Shown one piece after another: positions 30,491-37,498 of a DNA stretch of 37,498 nucleotides. The stretch spans positions 1 to 37,498 of the forward strand of contig JAGWMZ010000035.1 of NCBI GenBank assembly GCA_028871475.1, given 5' to 3'. A program made the position numbers and the translations under genes. Numbering within the stretch: the first letter of the stretch is position 1; each line of letters begins with the position of its first letter. The notes beneath the pieces are model-generated. The model made no database searches and was not told the origin of the DNA. It saw only the letters and a program-made list of their open reading frames with translations. Origin of the DNA: Sphingomonadales bacterium (GTDB lineage Bacteria; Pseudomonadota; Alphaproteobacteria; Sphingomonadales; Sphingomonadaceae).

Positions 30491-31810
30491 TCAGCCGGTG
30501 CGAGGCGCAGCCTTTGCGCGGCCCCGGATCAGCAGTGCCAGCAAGGAGAGCAGCGCGGCTGCGGCGCACCATGCGCCGGGAATGGCCTTGTCACCGGTCG
30601 CGCCGATGAGCGCCGTGCTGATCGCGGGCGTGAAACCGCCGAAGATGGCCGTCGCCATGCTGTAGGCCAGGCTGAAGCCCACGGTGCGGACATGCGGCGG
30701 GATGATCTCGGTGAGATAGACGATGAAGGCGCCATTATACGCGGCGTAGATCGCCGCCATGGTCAATTCGACCAGCAGCAGGCCGCCAAAGCTGGGCGCG
30801 GCCACCAGCCAGCGCATGAGCGGATAGGTCACCACCACAGCCAGAGCGGTTGCGCCCAGCAGCAGCGGCCGCCGCCCGATGCGATCAGACAAGGCGCCGC
30901 TGACCGGCAGCAGGATGAAATTGGTTAGCCCCACGCAAGCGGTGACCAGCAGGCTGTCGATCGGCCCCAGATTGAGCACCTTGTTGCCATAGGTCGGCGT
31001 GTAGGCGGTGATCATGTAGAAGAACACGGTGGTCATCACCGCCATCAGCGCACCTTGCAGCACCACGGCCCAATTGCTGCCGATGGTGGCCAGGATCTGG
31101 CCGACCGTGGGATGCTCCTTGCGGGCCAGGAAAACCTCCGTTTCCTCGACATGGCGGCGGATCATGAAGAGGAAAGGGATCATCAGACAGCCGATGATGA
31201 AGGGCAGGCGCCAGCCCCAGGCGTGCATCTCGGCAGTGGGCAGGTATGATGAGACCAGCAGGCCGATCACCGCGGCGAACACCACGGCCGCCTGCTGGCT
31301 GGCCGATTGCCATGCCGTGAAGAAGCCCTTGCGGTTGGGCGGGGCGATTTCGTTCAAATAGACCGACACACCGCCGACCTCGACGCCGGCCGACAGGCCC
31401 TGGACGAGCCGACCGACCACGATGATGATGGGAGCGGCAAGACCGATCTGGGCGTAACCGGGCGTGATGGCGATGGCCAGCGTGCCCAAGGCCATCAGGC
31501 CAAGAGTCAAGAGCAGTCCCTTGCGGCGGCCATGGCGATCGACATAGGCACCCAGCACCAGCGCGCCTACCGGGCGCATCAGGAAGCCCGCGCCAAAGGT
31601 CATCAGCGTCAGCAGCAGCGAGATGAAATCGCTTCCCGTCGGGAAAAAGGCATGGGCGATATAGGTGGCGTAATAGCCGAAAACCATGAAGTCGAACATT
31701 TCAAGGAAGTTGCCGCTGGCAACAATGAAGATCGACTTGAAGGCCGAGCGTTTGTGAAGCAGCTTTGGCGCATGCTCCACTTCGGTCATCGGTAAAGAGG
31801 AAAAACTCAT
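30491..31810 (-). CDS. MHS-family carboxylate:H+ symporter (CitA/TcuC-like MFS)
   Basis: A 439-residue inner-membrane symporter closely resembling the citrate and tricarballylate proton symporters of enterobacteria. Matching segments are VASGNFLEMFDFMVFGYYATYIA, FGAGFLMRPVGALVLGAYVDRHGRRKG, GRLVQGLSAGVEVGGVSVYL and the C-terminal VRTVGFSLAYSMATAIFGGF. About 12 membrane helices can be seen. The start ATG (31810) overlaps the stop of the upstream lipoprotein gene by ATGA, with AAGG seven bases ahead, so the two are translationally coupled. Substrate is probably a tricarboxylate. Confidence 0.92.
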   Translation of the reverse strand: MSFSSLPMTEVEHAPKLLHKRSAFKSIFIVASGNFLEMFDFMVFGYYATYIAHAFFPTGSDFISLLLTLMTFGAGFLMRPVGALVLGAYVDRHGRRKGLLLTLGLMALGTLAIAITPGYAQIGLAAPIIIVVGRLVQGLSAGVEVGGVSVYLNEIAPPNRKGFFTAWQSASQQAAVVFAAVIGLLVSSYLPTAEMHAWGWRLPFIIGCLMIPFLFMIRRHVEETEVFLARKEHPTVGQILATIGSNWAVVLQGALMAVMTTVFFYMITAYTPTYGNKVLNLGPIDSLLVTACVGLTNFILLPVSGALSDRIGRRPLLLGATALAVVVTYPLMRWLVAAPSFGGLLLVELTMAAIYAAYNGAFIVYLTEIIPPHVRTVGFSLAYSMATAIFGGFTPAISTALIGATGDKAIPGAWCAAAALLSLLALLIRGRAKAAPRTG

Positions 31811-32670
31811 GGCTTCACCTTGTGTGGCGCCGGTTCCATGCCGCTGGCGCGGATGGCCTTTTCGGCCTTGGAGGATGTCAGAAATTTGAGCAGTGCCCGC
31901 GCCTGGGCGGAATGACGCGAGGTGGCGACCACGCCGCCTGAAAAAGCCGTCACCTTTTGCAGCGAGTCCGGCAGAAGGCCGACAATGCGGATACCCTTGA
32001 CCGGCAGCAGTTCCGACAATTGCTGAAAGCCGATTTCGGCTTCGCCCTGAGCCACGATCTGCCCCACGGGCGTCGCCGGGATCATGCGCCCCTTGGCCCG
32101 AACCTGCTGGGCCACACCCAGCTTGTCGAGCATGGTGGTCTGGATATAGACGCCGCTGGCGCTGTCTGACCATGCTATCGAGCGCGCCGCCAGCAGGGCT
32201 TGGCGGACTGCCGCGACCGAGGAAATGTCGGGTGCGAGCGCGCCTTCCTTCACCGCGACAGCAATCTTGGAGAGAGCGAGATCGACCGGCGTATCCGCGC
32301 TCACCTTGCCTTTTGCCACCAGATCATCGAGCGCGGAGCGGGCGAGGATGACCACATCGGCGTCCTCGCCACGGGCAAGCCGGGCCGGGATGGCATTGGC
32401 TGTGGTGCCCATCGAGGGGCCATGCCCGATGATGATCGGCGTGCCGTTGGCCTTGGTGTATTGCGCCGCAAGTACATCGAACGCTGCATTGAAGCCGCCT
32501 GAGGTCAGCACATGCAAGGGCGCGATTGCGGAGGGAGGCGCAGGTCGCTGATGCCCGGCGCAGCCTGCCAACAAGGGCAAGGCCAGCATCGCCGCGAGGG
32601 CATGCCGCCCCATCCGCGTCTTGCGCATGGCGCCACCGGCAAAAGCCAGACTGTCGATCAGCCGAAACAT
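31807..32670 (-). CDS. Periplasmic ModA-fold lipoprotein, possibly aconitate isomerase
   Basis: A 287-residue protein of the type-2 periplasmic binding fold related to molybdate-binding ModA (SBP_bac_11). A lipoprotein signal ends in the lipobox LLAGC (Cys37), so it would be anchored in the membrane facing the periplasm. Family segments include HVLTSGGFNAAFDVLAAQY, GHGPSMGTTANAIPARLARG, EDADVVILARSALDDL and GEAEIGFQQLSELLPVKGI. No ModB/ModC genes are near. It overlaps the CitA/TcuC-like symporter and faces a DctA-like carrier. Aconitate isomerase (trans- to cis-aconitate) is a known periplasmic enzyme of this fold, and the context fits it. That assignment is inference. An internal ATG at 32628 gives a more typical lipoprotein signal and may be the real start. 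Confidence 0.75.
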   Translation of the reverse strand: MFRLIDSLAFAGGAMRKTRMGRHALAAMLALPLLAGCAGHQRPAPPSAIAPLHVLTSGGFNAAFDVLAAQYTKANGTPIIIGHGPSMGTTANAIPARLARGEDADVVILARSALDDLVAKGKVSADTPVDLALSKIAVAVKEGALAPDISSVAAVRQALLAARSIAWSDSASGVYIQTTMLDKLGVAQQVRAKGRMIPATPVGQIVAQGEAEIGFQQLSELLPVKGIRIVGLLPDSLQKVTAFSGGVVATSRHSAQARALLKFLTSSKAEKAIRASGMEPAPHKVKP

Positions 32671-32744
32671 GCCAAACCTGCTCCCCGGGCCCTTATCCAG
32701 GCCCGCATGTCATCGTCGCCGAGCCCTCGTGGCCCGCGCCGTGT

Positions 32745-32773
32745 TTGACACTTGGAGCAACTCCAAATATATT
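32745..32773 (+). promoter_or_regulatory. Sigma-70-type promoter for the DctA-like gene
   Basis: TTGACA (32745-32750) and TATATT (32768-32773) are separated by exactly 17 bases and lie about 60-85 bp before the start codon. This is the best consensus promoter in the window. Confidence 0.75.
32752..32766. promoter_or_regulatory. Operator-like palindrome TTGGAG-CAA-CTCCAA inside the promoter spacer
   Basis: A perfect 6+6 inverted repeat with a 3-bp centre sits between the -35 and -10 hexamers. A protein bound there would block RNA polymerase, so repression is the simplest reading. Confidence 0.6.
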
Positions 32774-32832
32774 TATCAAATGCAATTATCGGTGCACTTT
32801 ATGTGCAATAAGCATAATTTGAGGGGGAGGCA

Positions 32833-34080
32833 TTGCTGAGGCATCTTTATGTGCAGGTGATTGCCGGTGCGTTGGCGGGCGTTGTGGTCGGCTATGTCTG
32901 GCCCGACTTTGGCATCGAGCTGGGGCCTTTGGGGATCGCTTTCATCAAGACGATGCGCATGATGGTACCGCCCATCCTGTTCTGCACCATTGTCGATGGC
33001 ATTGTGCTGCACGGTGGCGCGGTGCGCACGGGAACCACTGTCTTTCGCGCGCTGATCGTGTTTCTGGCCATCACGGTGGCGGCTTTGCTTGCCGGGCTGC
33101 TGGTGGTGACCACGCTGCGACCCGGCGCAGGCCTCAGCCTGCCGCCCACGCCGCCGGGCGCGGTTGACCTGCACCACCAATTGTCAGGCACGCCTATTCA
33201 AGGCGCGGGAGATTTCCTTCTACGCATGGTGCCCGAGACCTTCTTTTCGGCCTTCACGGCGGGCGATATCCTGCCGGTGCTGTTCATTGCCGGGCTCGTT
33301 GGTTTTGGCCTGTTGCGTCTTGGCGAGGCGGGGGCACCCATCAGCCAGGGCATTCGTATCCTGGCCAAATTGCAGTTTGCTATCGTGGGGTTTTTGTTGC
33401 GTATCGCGCCGCTTGGCGCCTTTGGTGCCATTGCTTACACGGTGGGTGCCTATGGCATCAGCTTTATCTCCTCGCTGGGATGGCTGGTCGCCACATTTGC
33501 GCTGGCCTGCGCCGGGCTCGCATTGGCATTGCTGCTCCTGGTCGGCGCGCGCACGGGCCTGTCGCCGCTGGGTCTATTGCGTTACTTTCGCGATGAACTG
33601 CTGATTGTGGCCGGCACATCCTCCAGCGAGGTGGTGCTGCCCAGGCTGATGACCAAGCTGGAAGGATTGGGCGCTCAGCCGGCGGTGGTGGGTCTGGTGA
33701 TCCCGCTGGGCTACACGCTCAACCTCGCGGGCACGGCGGTCTATCTGGTGGTGGCGACGCTGTTTCTGGGCGAGGCTTTGCACATTCCCCTGCCGCCCGA
33801 ACGGATTGCGCTCTATCTCGCGGTGATGCTGGTCACCTCCAAGGCCTCAGCCGGTGTTATCGGCAGCGGATTTTCCGCACTTTTGCTTACCCTGTCGTTG
33901 CTGCCTGATGTACCAGTCGGGGCGGCGGCCATGCTGATTGCGGTTGACCGCCTGCTCTCGACCTTGCGCGCCTTGACCAGCGGCGTCGCCAACATCAGCG
34001 CAACCTTGCTGGTGTCACGGTGGAATGGCGGGCAGCTCAGCCTGGGCTTGCCTCTGCCCACGCCTGAGACAGCAGAGTGA
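32833..34080 (+). CDS. DctA-like dicarboxylate/amino-acid:cation symporter
   Basis: A 415-residue member of the DAACS family in the inner membrane. Signatures are MRMMVPPILFCTIVDGI, GTSSSEVVLPRLMTKLEGLG (the serine-rich re-entrant loop), LVIPLGYTLNLAGTAVY and AVDRLLSTLRALTSGVANIS. In DctA proper the last two read PxGYSFNLDGT and DRFMSExRA, so the substrate residues differ and the substrate may not be a C4-dicarboxylate. The start appears to be a TTG at 32833; the purine-rich GAGGGGGAGG lies just upstream. It is divergent from the lipoprotein gene. Its end overlaps the convergent LysR gene by 44 bp. Confidence 0.9.
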   Translation: MLRHLYVQVIAGALAGVVVGYVWPDFGIELGPLGIAFIKTMRMMVPPILFCTIVDGIVLHGGAVRTGTTVFRALIVFLAITVAALLAGLLVVTTLRPGAGLSLPPTPPGAVDLHHQLSGTPIQGAGDFLLRMVPETFFSAFTAGDILPVLFIAGLVGFGLLRLGEAGAPISQGIRILAKLQFAIVGFLLRIAPLGAFGAIAYTVGAYGISFISSLGWLVATFALACAGLALALLLLVGARTGLSPLGLLRYFRDELLIVAGTSSSEVVLPRLMTKLEGLGAQPAVVGLVIPLGYTLNLAGTAVYLVVATLFLGEALHIPLPPERIALYLAVMLVTSKASAGVIGSGFSALLLTLSLLPDVPVGAAAMLIAVDRLLSTLRALTSGVANISATLLVSRWNGGQLSLGLPLPTPETAE

Positions 34081-34957
34081 TGAGGCGCGTTGCCGCCGGG
34101 GAGAGGTGAGCGCCGGGGCGTTGCAACACGCCGATCTTGCGCTTGATCGTGGGATCGCGCAGCGGCCGCCACACCAACTCACTGGCTTCCGGGCCTGTGC
34201 AGGCCAGCTTTGGCAAGACCGAGGGCCCCAGCCCGGCGGTTACCAGCGCCAGCGCCGAAGTCAGGCGCGTCACTTCATAAAACCACGTCAGATTGATCCC
34301 TTGCGCGGCAAGGCCAGCCTCCAGCGTGGTGCGGTTGCCGCTGGCACGGTGGACCGTGACCAGCCGCTGATCTTCAAGATCACGCCAACCGAGCGATGAG
34401 ACGCTGGCAAGCGGATCATCCCTGCGGCACACCAGCCCATAGGGATCATCATGCAGCGCTGTGTAGGACAGGTCTGAATCGGGGCCCACAGGCAAAGACA
34501 GGCCAAATTCGGCCTCACCGGTGCGGACCGCTTCGGCGCATTCCGTGGCGGACAGGTCAAGGATGCGAACCCGCGTGTTGCGATAGTCCTGGGCAAAGGT
34601 TTGCAGCACCTGCGGCAGAAACTGCACGGTCGCGCTGGGGATGCTGGCCAGAGTGATACGCCCGGCAGCTTTTTCGCCCTGCACCATCAGGCCGACCAGC
34701 GAACCATCAATTTCCTGCAGCATGCGGCGGATCAGGGGCACGACTTGCTGCCCTGCGGCGGTGAGGCGCACGGTGCGAGTGGTACGCTCCACCAACACCG
34801 TGCCCACCGCCTGCTCCAGCTTTTGAATACGGCGGCTGAGCGCGGGTTGTGACAGATGCAGCTGTTGGGCCGCGCGCATGAAACTGCGCCCGTCCGCCAC
34901 CGCGATGAGCGCGCGCAGATCCAGCAATTCGCAGTTCATCGGTATCGGAGGGATCAT
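34037..34957 (-). CDS. LysR-family transcriptional regulator
   Basis: A 306-residue LysR protein. The helix-turn-helix is in LLDLRALIAVADGRSFMRAA and QQLHLSQPALSRRIQKLEQA, with the effector domain from about 95 (AGRITLASIPSATVQFLPQV). GGA four to five bases before the ATG at 34957 supports that start; a TTG at 34975 and an ATG at 34939 are alternatives. It probably regulates the adjacent carboxylate transport genes, as TcuR does for tricarballylate genes in Salmonella. Its last 14 codons lie antisense to the end of the DctA-like gene. Confidence 0.92.
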   Translation of the reverse strand: MIPPIPMNCELLDLRALIAVADGRSFMRAAQQLHLSQPALSRRIQKLEQAVGTVLVERTTRTVRLTAAGQQVVPLIRRMLQEIDGSLVGLMVQGEKAAGRITLASIPSATVQFLPQVLQTFAQDYRNTRVRILDLSATECAEAVRTGEAEFGLSLPVGPDSDLSYTALHDDPYGLVCRRDDPLASVSSLGWRDLEDQRLVTVHRASGNRTTLEAGLAAQGINLTWFYEVTRLTSALALVTAGLGPSVLPKLACTGPEASELVWRPLRDPTIKRKIGVLQRPGAHLSPAATRLITLLSQAWAEASPG

Positions 34958-35512
34958 TACATCCTGCCTGATCAAGAAGGTTTAACGCGGCATGGGGCGC
35001 GAAACTCGCCCTTCGGACCTGCCCCTATGCGCCAGGCCAGGCTGCAATTAAAGCGCTGTGTTCGACTTTAGGAACGGCGAGACGATGAACGGATGCCGGA
35101 AATCATCGCTCTGTCTGCGCCTCTCCCGCGCGCGGCAACGGCAAGAGTTGAGAAAGAAGCCGCCATTGCCAGAATGGCGTCGAACGAGCCTATTTCGGAT
35201 CATGAAACACGCAGGAAAGCGGCCTCAGGCAAAACAGACGCTTTCAACCATGTCTCGACCCGTTGATCCTCGATGCGATGCTCCGCGTGATAATCGTGGA
35301 AACAGCTGCACATCGCCATCGGCACGAGCAATCTGGCGCGCAAGGCTGAGCCCGATGCCAGTGCCTTCAGGCCCGGGGGTATGGAAGGAGTTTAAAAATG
35401 CGCGCGCGCTGCGCCGAAGTGATACCCTTTCCGCAACCGCCATCCAACCAATGTCGGGCTTTACCCAAGGCGCCTATGGTCCGGCCATCGGCACCTCGCG
35501 GCGTTATTGGAG
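34958..35512. other. 555-bp stretch with a kinase-gene remnant, otherwise nothing recognised
   Basis: No intact gene. The minus strand holds the histidine-kinase tail at 35225-35443. A 152-codon plus-strand frame (35058-35516) runs antisense to it and has no family resemblance. Confidence 0.5.
35225..35443 (-). pseudogene. Remnant of a sensor histidine kinase (ATP-binding domain end)
   Basis: The frame contains ARAFLNSFHTPGPEGTGIGL followed by SLARQIARADGDVQLF (about 35410-35300). This matches the F-box/G2-box end of a HATPase_c domain (FxxFxTxKPxGTGIGLSLARQIAxAHGG in relatives). Upstream the frame soon hits a stop and lacks the N, G1 and H boxes. Downstream the residues no longer resemble the family. 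Only about 40 residues are kinase-like, so this is debris of a deleted two-component gene. Confidence 0.55.
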
Positions 35513-37138
35513 CTAAGGGTCAATCTGTTCACAGACTTTCAGCCCGACAACGCTTTCCGCTCCTGAACCTGCGCCTCCGCCACGTCCATTGCGAACAGCT
35601 GCGTTGCCCTCCGCCGATGATTGGGCGCCACTTGCGTAGCCACCAATGCAAGCGTGGATCTTGTCATAATGCGACGGTGCAGGTCGCTTGCCGATCGAGG
35701 CCTGGGGCAGAGTGGCTTTCAATTGCGCCACGACACTTGCAAATCTTGGATCTTGCGCGAGGTTGTGGTGCTGCTCGGGATCGGTTGTCAGGTCATAAAG
35801 CTCATTGCCAAGCTTGCCATCTTCCCATTCGGTGTAGCGCCAACGCTCCGTGCGCACGCTCCTGCCGCCACGGATCTGGGAAAAGGCCGGGCGGTTCCAG
35901 CTTGCATCAGGCTGACGTAGCAGAGGCTCAAGGCTCTTGCCTTCGTTGCGGCTATAGGGTTGAAGCCCGGCCAGATCGGTCAGCGTTGGATAAAGATCGA
36001 GCATTTCGACCGTTCGCGGAGACTTCCCATTGGCAACCGAAACGCCTGGAGCGCGGATGATCATCGGTACCCGGTCAGCCTCTTCCCAAAGAATGTTCTT
36101 CATCCACTGCCCATGCTCGCCCAGCAGGTAGCCGTGGTCACCGATGAAAACGACGATCGTATCCTTATCGTGCCCGAGACGCTTCAACTCATTGAGCACC
36201 CGCCCGACCTGAGCATCCATGAAGCTGGTGGCGGCGAAGTAGGCCCTGATCATTTCCCTTTGCTGAAGGGGCGACATGCCCAGATTATCGGGGGTCCAAG
36301 CCTTGGTGTAATCGGGCACGGCGGCCAAGCTCGCGGGACTTTCATTCGCCAGTTTCATCTTGGATAGCGGATAGAGCGAGAAGTATTTCTTGGGCGCCAC
36401 TTCGGGAACGTGGGGTCGATAAAAGCCGACCGCGAGGAAGAAGGGCTGATCCTTGTTTGCGTGATTTTTCAACAGCTCGATCGCCGCCGTTGCAACCTTG
36501 CCATCGGTCTGTTCGGTATCAGCCCCCTCGTCCGCCAGCCACGTCATCGCCCCGCCATAGGGAATACCAGGGGTGTTGTTGTGCAGCTTGCCGTTTTCTG
36601 CATCCTTGTCGCGTCCGCGCGGGTTGACCACCTCGTCCCAGGATTGCGGATCATCAGGTCCGCTGGTGCCGATGTCGCCCGGCACGCCCTGATGGAAAAC
36701 CTTGCCGACACGGGCCGTAAAGTAGCCGTTCGTCCGAAAATATTGCGGCAAAGTTTGAATGTCGGGCAGTGCCCGGCGGAAGGGAGTGGCGAGATTGAAC
36801 ACGCGCGTGGTATCCGGTCGCGTACCGGTCAGGAATGAGGCCCGACTCGGTCCGCACCAGGGATATTGCGTGTACGCGCGGTTGAACTGGACACCGGTAT
36901 GCGCAAAGGCGTCGATGTTCGGGGTCGCCACTGGTGCGCCGTAGGTGCCCAGTCGCGTGCCCATATCGTCAGCGATGATGAAAAGGACGTTTTTGGGCCG
37001 GGGCGTGGCGGGTTTTGACAGCCCGTTCGGTGTCGTTGCCGGGACCGGCGTATCAGCCATGGCTGGCACTGCTGACAACAACATTCCTAAAGCACTGGCA
37101 AATGTTGCCGTCCGCAGCGCTACCTTTGTCCTTTTCAT
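35513..37138 (-). CDS. Secreted type I sulfatase, iduronate-2-sulfatase-like
   Basis: A 541-residue formylglycine sulfatase. A signal peptide ends near AMADT. The metal site NVLFIIADDMG has Asp57 and Asp58. The maturation motif CGPSRASFLTGTRPD has Cys95, the residue converted to formylglycine. RPHVPEV (His243) and FIGDHGYLLGEHGQWMK (Asp334, His335) complete the metal and substrate site. The C-terminal domain contains RWRYTEWEDGKLGNELYDLTTDPEQHHNL. The last ~55 residues (Gly/Ala/Ser-rich, ending GLKVCEQIDP) do not look like the family and may be a read-on into foreign sequence. The ATG at 37138 is preferred to a TTG at 37159. It would release sulfate from a sulfated sugar or ester in the periplasm. 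Confidence 0.93.
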   Translation of the reverse strand: MKRTKVALRTATFASALGMLLSAVPAMADTPVPATTPNGLSKPATPRPKNVLFIIADDMGTRLGTYGAPVATPNIDAFAHTGVQFNRAYTQYPWCGPSRASFLTGTRPDTTRVFNLATPFRRALPDIQTLPQYFRTNGYFTARVGKVFHQGVPGDIGTSGPDDPQSWDEVVNPRGRDKDAENGKLHNNTPGIPYGGAMTWLADEGADTEQTDGKVATAAIELLKNHANKDQPFFLAVGFYRPHVPEVAPKKYFSLYPLSKMKLANESPASLAAVPDYTKAWTPDNLGMSPLQQREMIRAYFAATSFMDAQVGRVLNELKRLGHDKDTIVVFIGDHGYLLGEHGQWMKNILWEEADRVPMIIRAPGVSVANGKSPRTVEMLDLYPTLTDLAGLQPYSRNEGKSLEPLLRQPDASWNRPAFSQIRGGRSVRTERWRYTEWEDGKLGNELYDLTTDPEQHHNLAQDPRFASVVAQLKATLPQASIGKRPAPSHYDKIHACIGGYASGAQSSAEGNAAVRNGRGGGAGSGAESVVGLKVCEQIDP

Positions 37139-37177
37139 AACGCCTGTCCCATCGCGCAATTCTACGTTTGTAGATCA

Positions 37178-37207
37178 TGTATATTTATCCGGAGGAAGAC
37201 GCGTCAA
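37178..37207 (-). promoter_or_regulatory. Likely sigma-70-type promoter of the sulfatase gene
   Basis: On the minus strand TTGACG (37207-37202) and TATACA (37183-37178) are 18 bases apart, placing transcription start about 30 bp before the ATG at 37138. Confidence 0.6.
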
Positions 37208-37220
37208 TGATTTTTAATTA

Positions 37221-37236
37221 TGATGGTCGATCATCA
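37221..37236. promoter_or_regulatory. 16-bp near-palindrome TGATGGTCGATCATCA
   Basis: Fourteen of sixteen positions are self-complementary (one mismatched pair). It lies 14 bp upstream of the -35 box, a typical place for an activator or class-I regulator site. Confidence 0.45.
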
Positions 37237-37416
37237 AAAATTGTTATAGTTTTAACGCGATTAAAGAGATATTTTCAGAGGAAAATAATTTAGCTTTCAT
37301 CAGAATAATAACGACTATATAAATACATTACGACAATTTATTATTACATTCTTCGAAAATTAGGTTTCGTGGACAAAGGTTGACAGAATACTCGTCGGTT
37401 GATTCAAGGCTGTCTT

Positions 37417-37498
37417 TTGGAGGCGGCCTTGGGCGAGCGGGTTGGACTGAGGGACGACGAGTGGGCGATCATCGGGGAATTGCTGCCGCCTGAAAGGG
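37417..37498 (+). CDS. Start of an IS5-family transposase, cut by the window edge
   Basis: The last 82 bases encode LEAALGERVGLRDDEWAIIG followed by ELLPPER, matching the N-terminus of IS5-family transposases. The first codon is a TTG at 37417 or 37429 (or 37399). No ATG is in frame after the stop at 37381-37383. The element's left end must lie upstream, but I could not define its terminal repeat without the other end. Confidence 0.75.
   Translation, partial: MEAALGERVGLRDDEWAIIGELLPPER

Larger units (their letters stand above)
37139..37416. other. AT-rich upstream region of the sulfatase gene
   Basis: From about 37170 to 37370 the DNA is strongly AT-rich (runs such as aatttattattaca and tttttaattat), in sharp contrast to the GC-rich remainder. 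No gene is seen in it. It holds a promoter and a palindrome for the sulfatase gene and leads into the IS5-family element on the right. Confidence 0.75.

Noticed and set aside
31807..32670. Molybdate ABC transporter binding protein
   Set aside because: The fold fits ModA, but no permease, ATPase or molybdenum-related gene is nearby. The gene overlaps a carboxylate symporter, so a transport-coupled isomerase or carboxylate-binding role is preferred.
35058..35516. A 152-codon plus-strand frame upstream of the sulfatase tail
   Set aside because: No domain, and it runs antisense to a segment with a recognisable kinase G2-box.
1..37498. CRISPR arrays, tRNA and rRNA genes, riboswitches, prophage or plasmid origin
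   Set aside because: No regularly spaced repeats, cloverleaf-like segments, rRNA-like stretches or replication genes were seen. The only short tandem array is the 8-bp one at 4787-4817.

Overview
The window reads as chromosomal DNA of a GC-rich Gram-negative bacterium, most probably an alphaproteobacterium of the Sphingomonadales (Novosphingobium/Sphingomonas-like). That is an inference from the gene families present: two large TonB-dependent receptors, several LysR regulators next to short-chain dehydrogenases, an MHS-type carboxylate symporter, a type I sulfatase, and IS1380, IS3 and IS5 elements. No rRNA, tRNA or CRISPR array was seen.

Layout. (1) 1-2000: the start of a secreted protein leaving the window, then a complete IS1380-family element (381-1984) with matching ends and a 4-bp ctag duplication. 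(2) 2032-9900: a redox/detoxification block with a LysR gene that has lost its DNA-reading helix by in-frame deletion, then GST, an Old Yellow Enzyme-type alkene reductase, a peroxiredoxin-like protein and an SDR. These are followed by two more LysR genes, a second SDR and a secreted alpha/beta hydrolase that lost its C-terminus. The GST and the peroxiredoxin share a CATTCC-N5-GGAATG dyad. (3) 9996-22400: a coherent carbohydrate locus. It has gluconokinase, two ~1010-residue secreted proteins that each join a GH55/pectate-lyase-like double beta-helix to an SMP-30/NHL-like propeller, a TonB receptor between them, a GntP-family permease and a FadR-type GntR regulator. The two big genes are inverted paralogues, and both have the same perfect palindrome GGGACC-N2-GGTCCC upstream. 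(4) 22700-25740: an orphan LuxR helix-turn-helix protein, a chloroperoxidase-like hydrolase, a LysR stump and an IS3-family element whose first reading frame carries a 20-nt insertion. (5) 25813-34957: an apparent organic-acid locus with a DHA2 exporter, a small DNA-binding-like protein, a TonB receptor, a CitA/TcuC-like symporter, a ModA-fold lipoprotein (possibly an aconitate isomerase), a divergent DctA-like carrier and a LysR regulator. (6) 34958-37498: a histidine-kinase remnant, a sulfatase behind a strikingly AT-rich promoter, and the start of an IS5-family transposase.

Working model. In region 3 a secreted enzyme would cut a glucan-like polymer and possibly open an aldonolactone. The TonB receptor would bring products into the periplasm, GntP would import gluconate, and GntK would phosphorylate it, with expression set by the GntR protein and/or whatever binds the shared palindrome. 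In region 5 the gene set fits uptake and use of a tricarboxylate such as citrate, tricarballylate or trans-aconitate. Both models are inferences. The gene order, fused domains and shared palindromes are read directly from the sequence.

The window also holds at least five broken genes (LysR deletion, truncated dehalogenase-like hydrolase, carboxymuconolactone-decarboxylase tail, LysR stump, kinase tail), so it is an actively eroding, IS-visited region.
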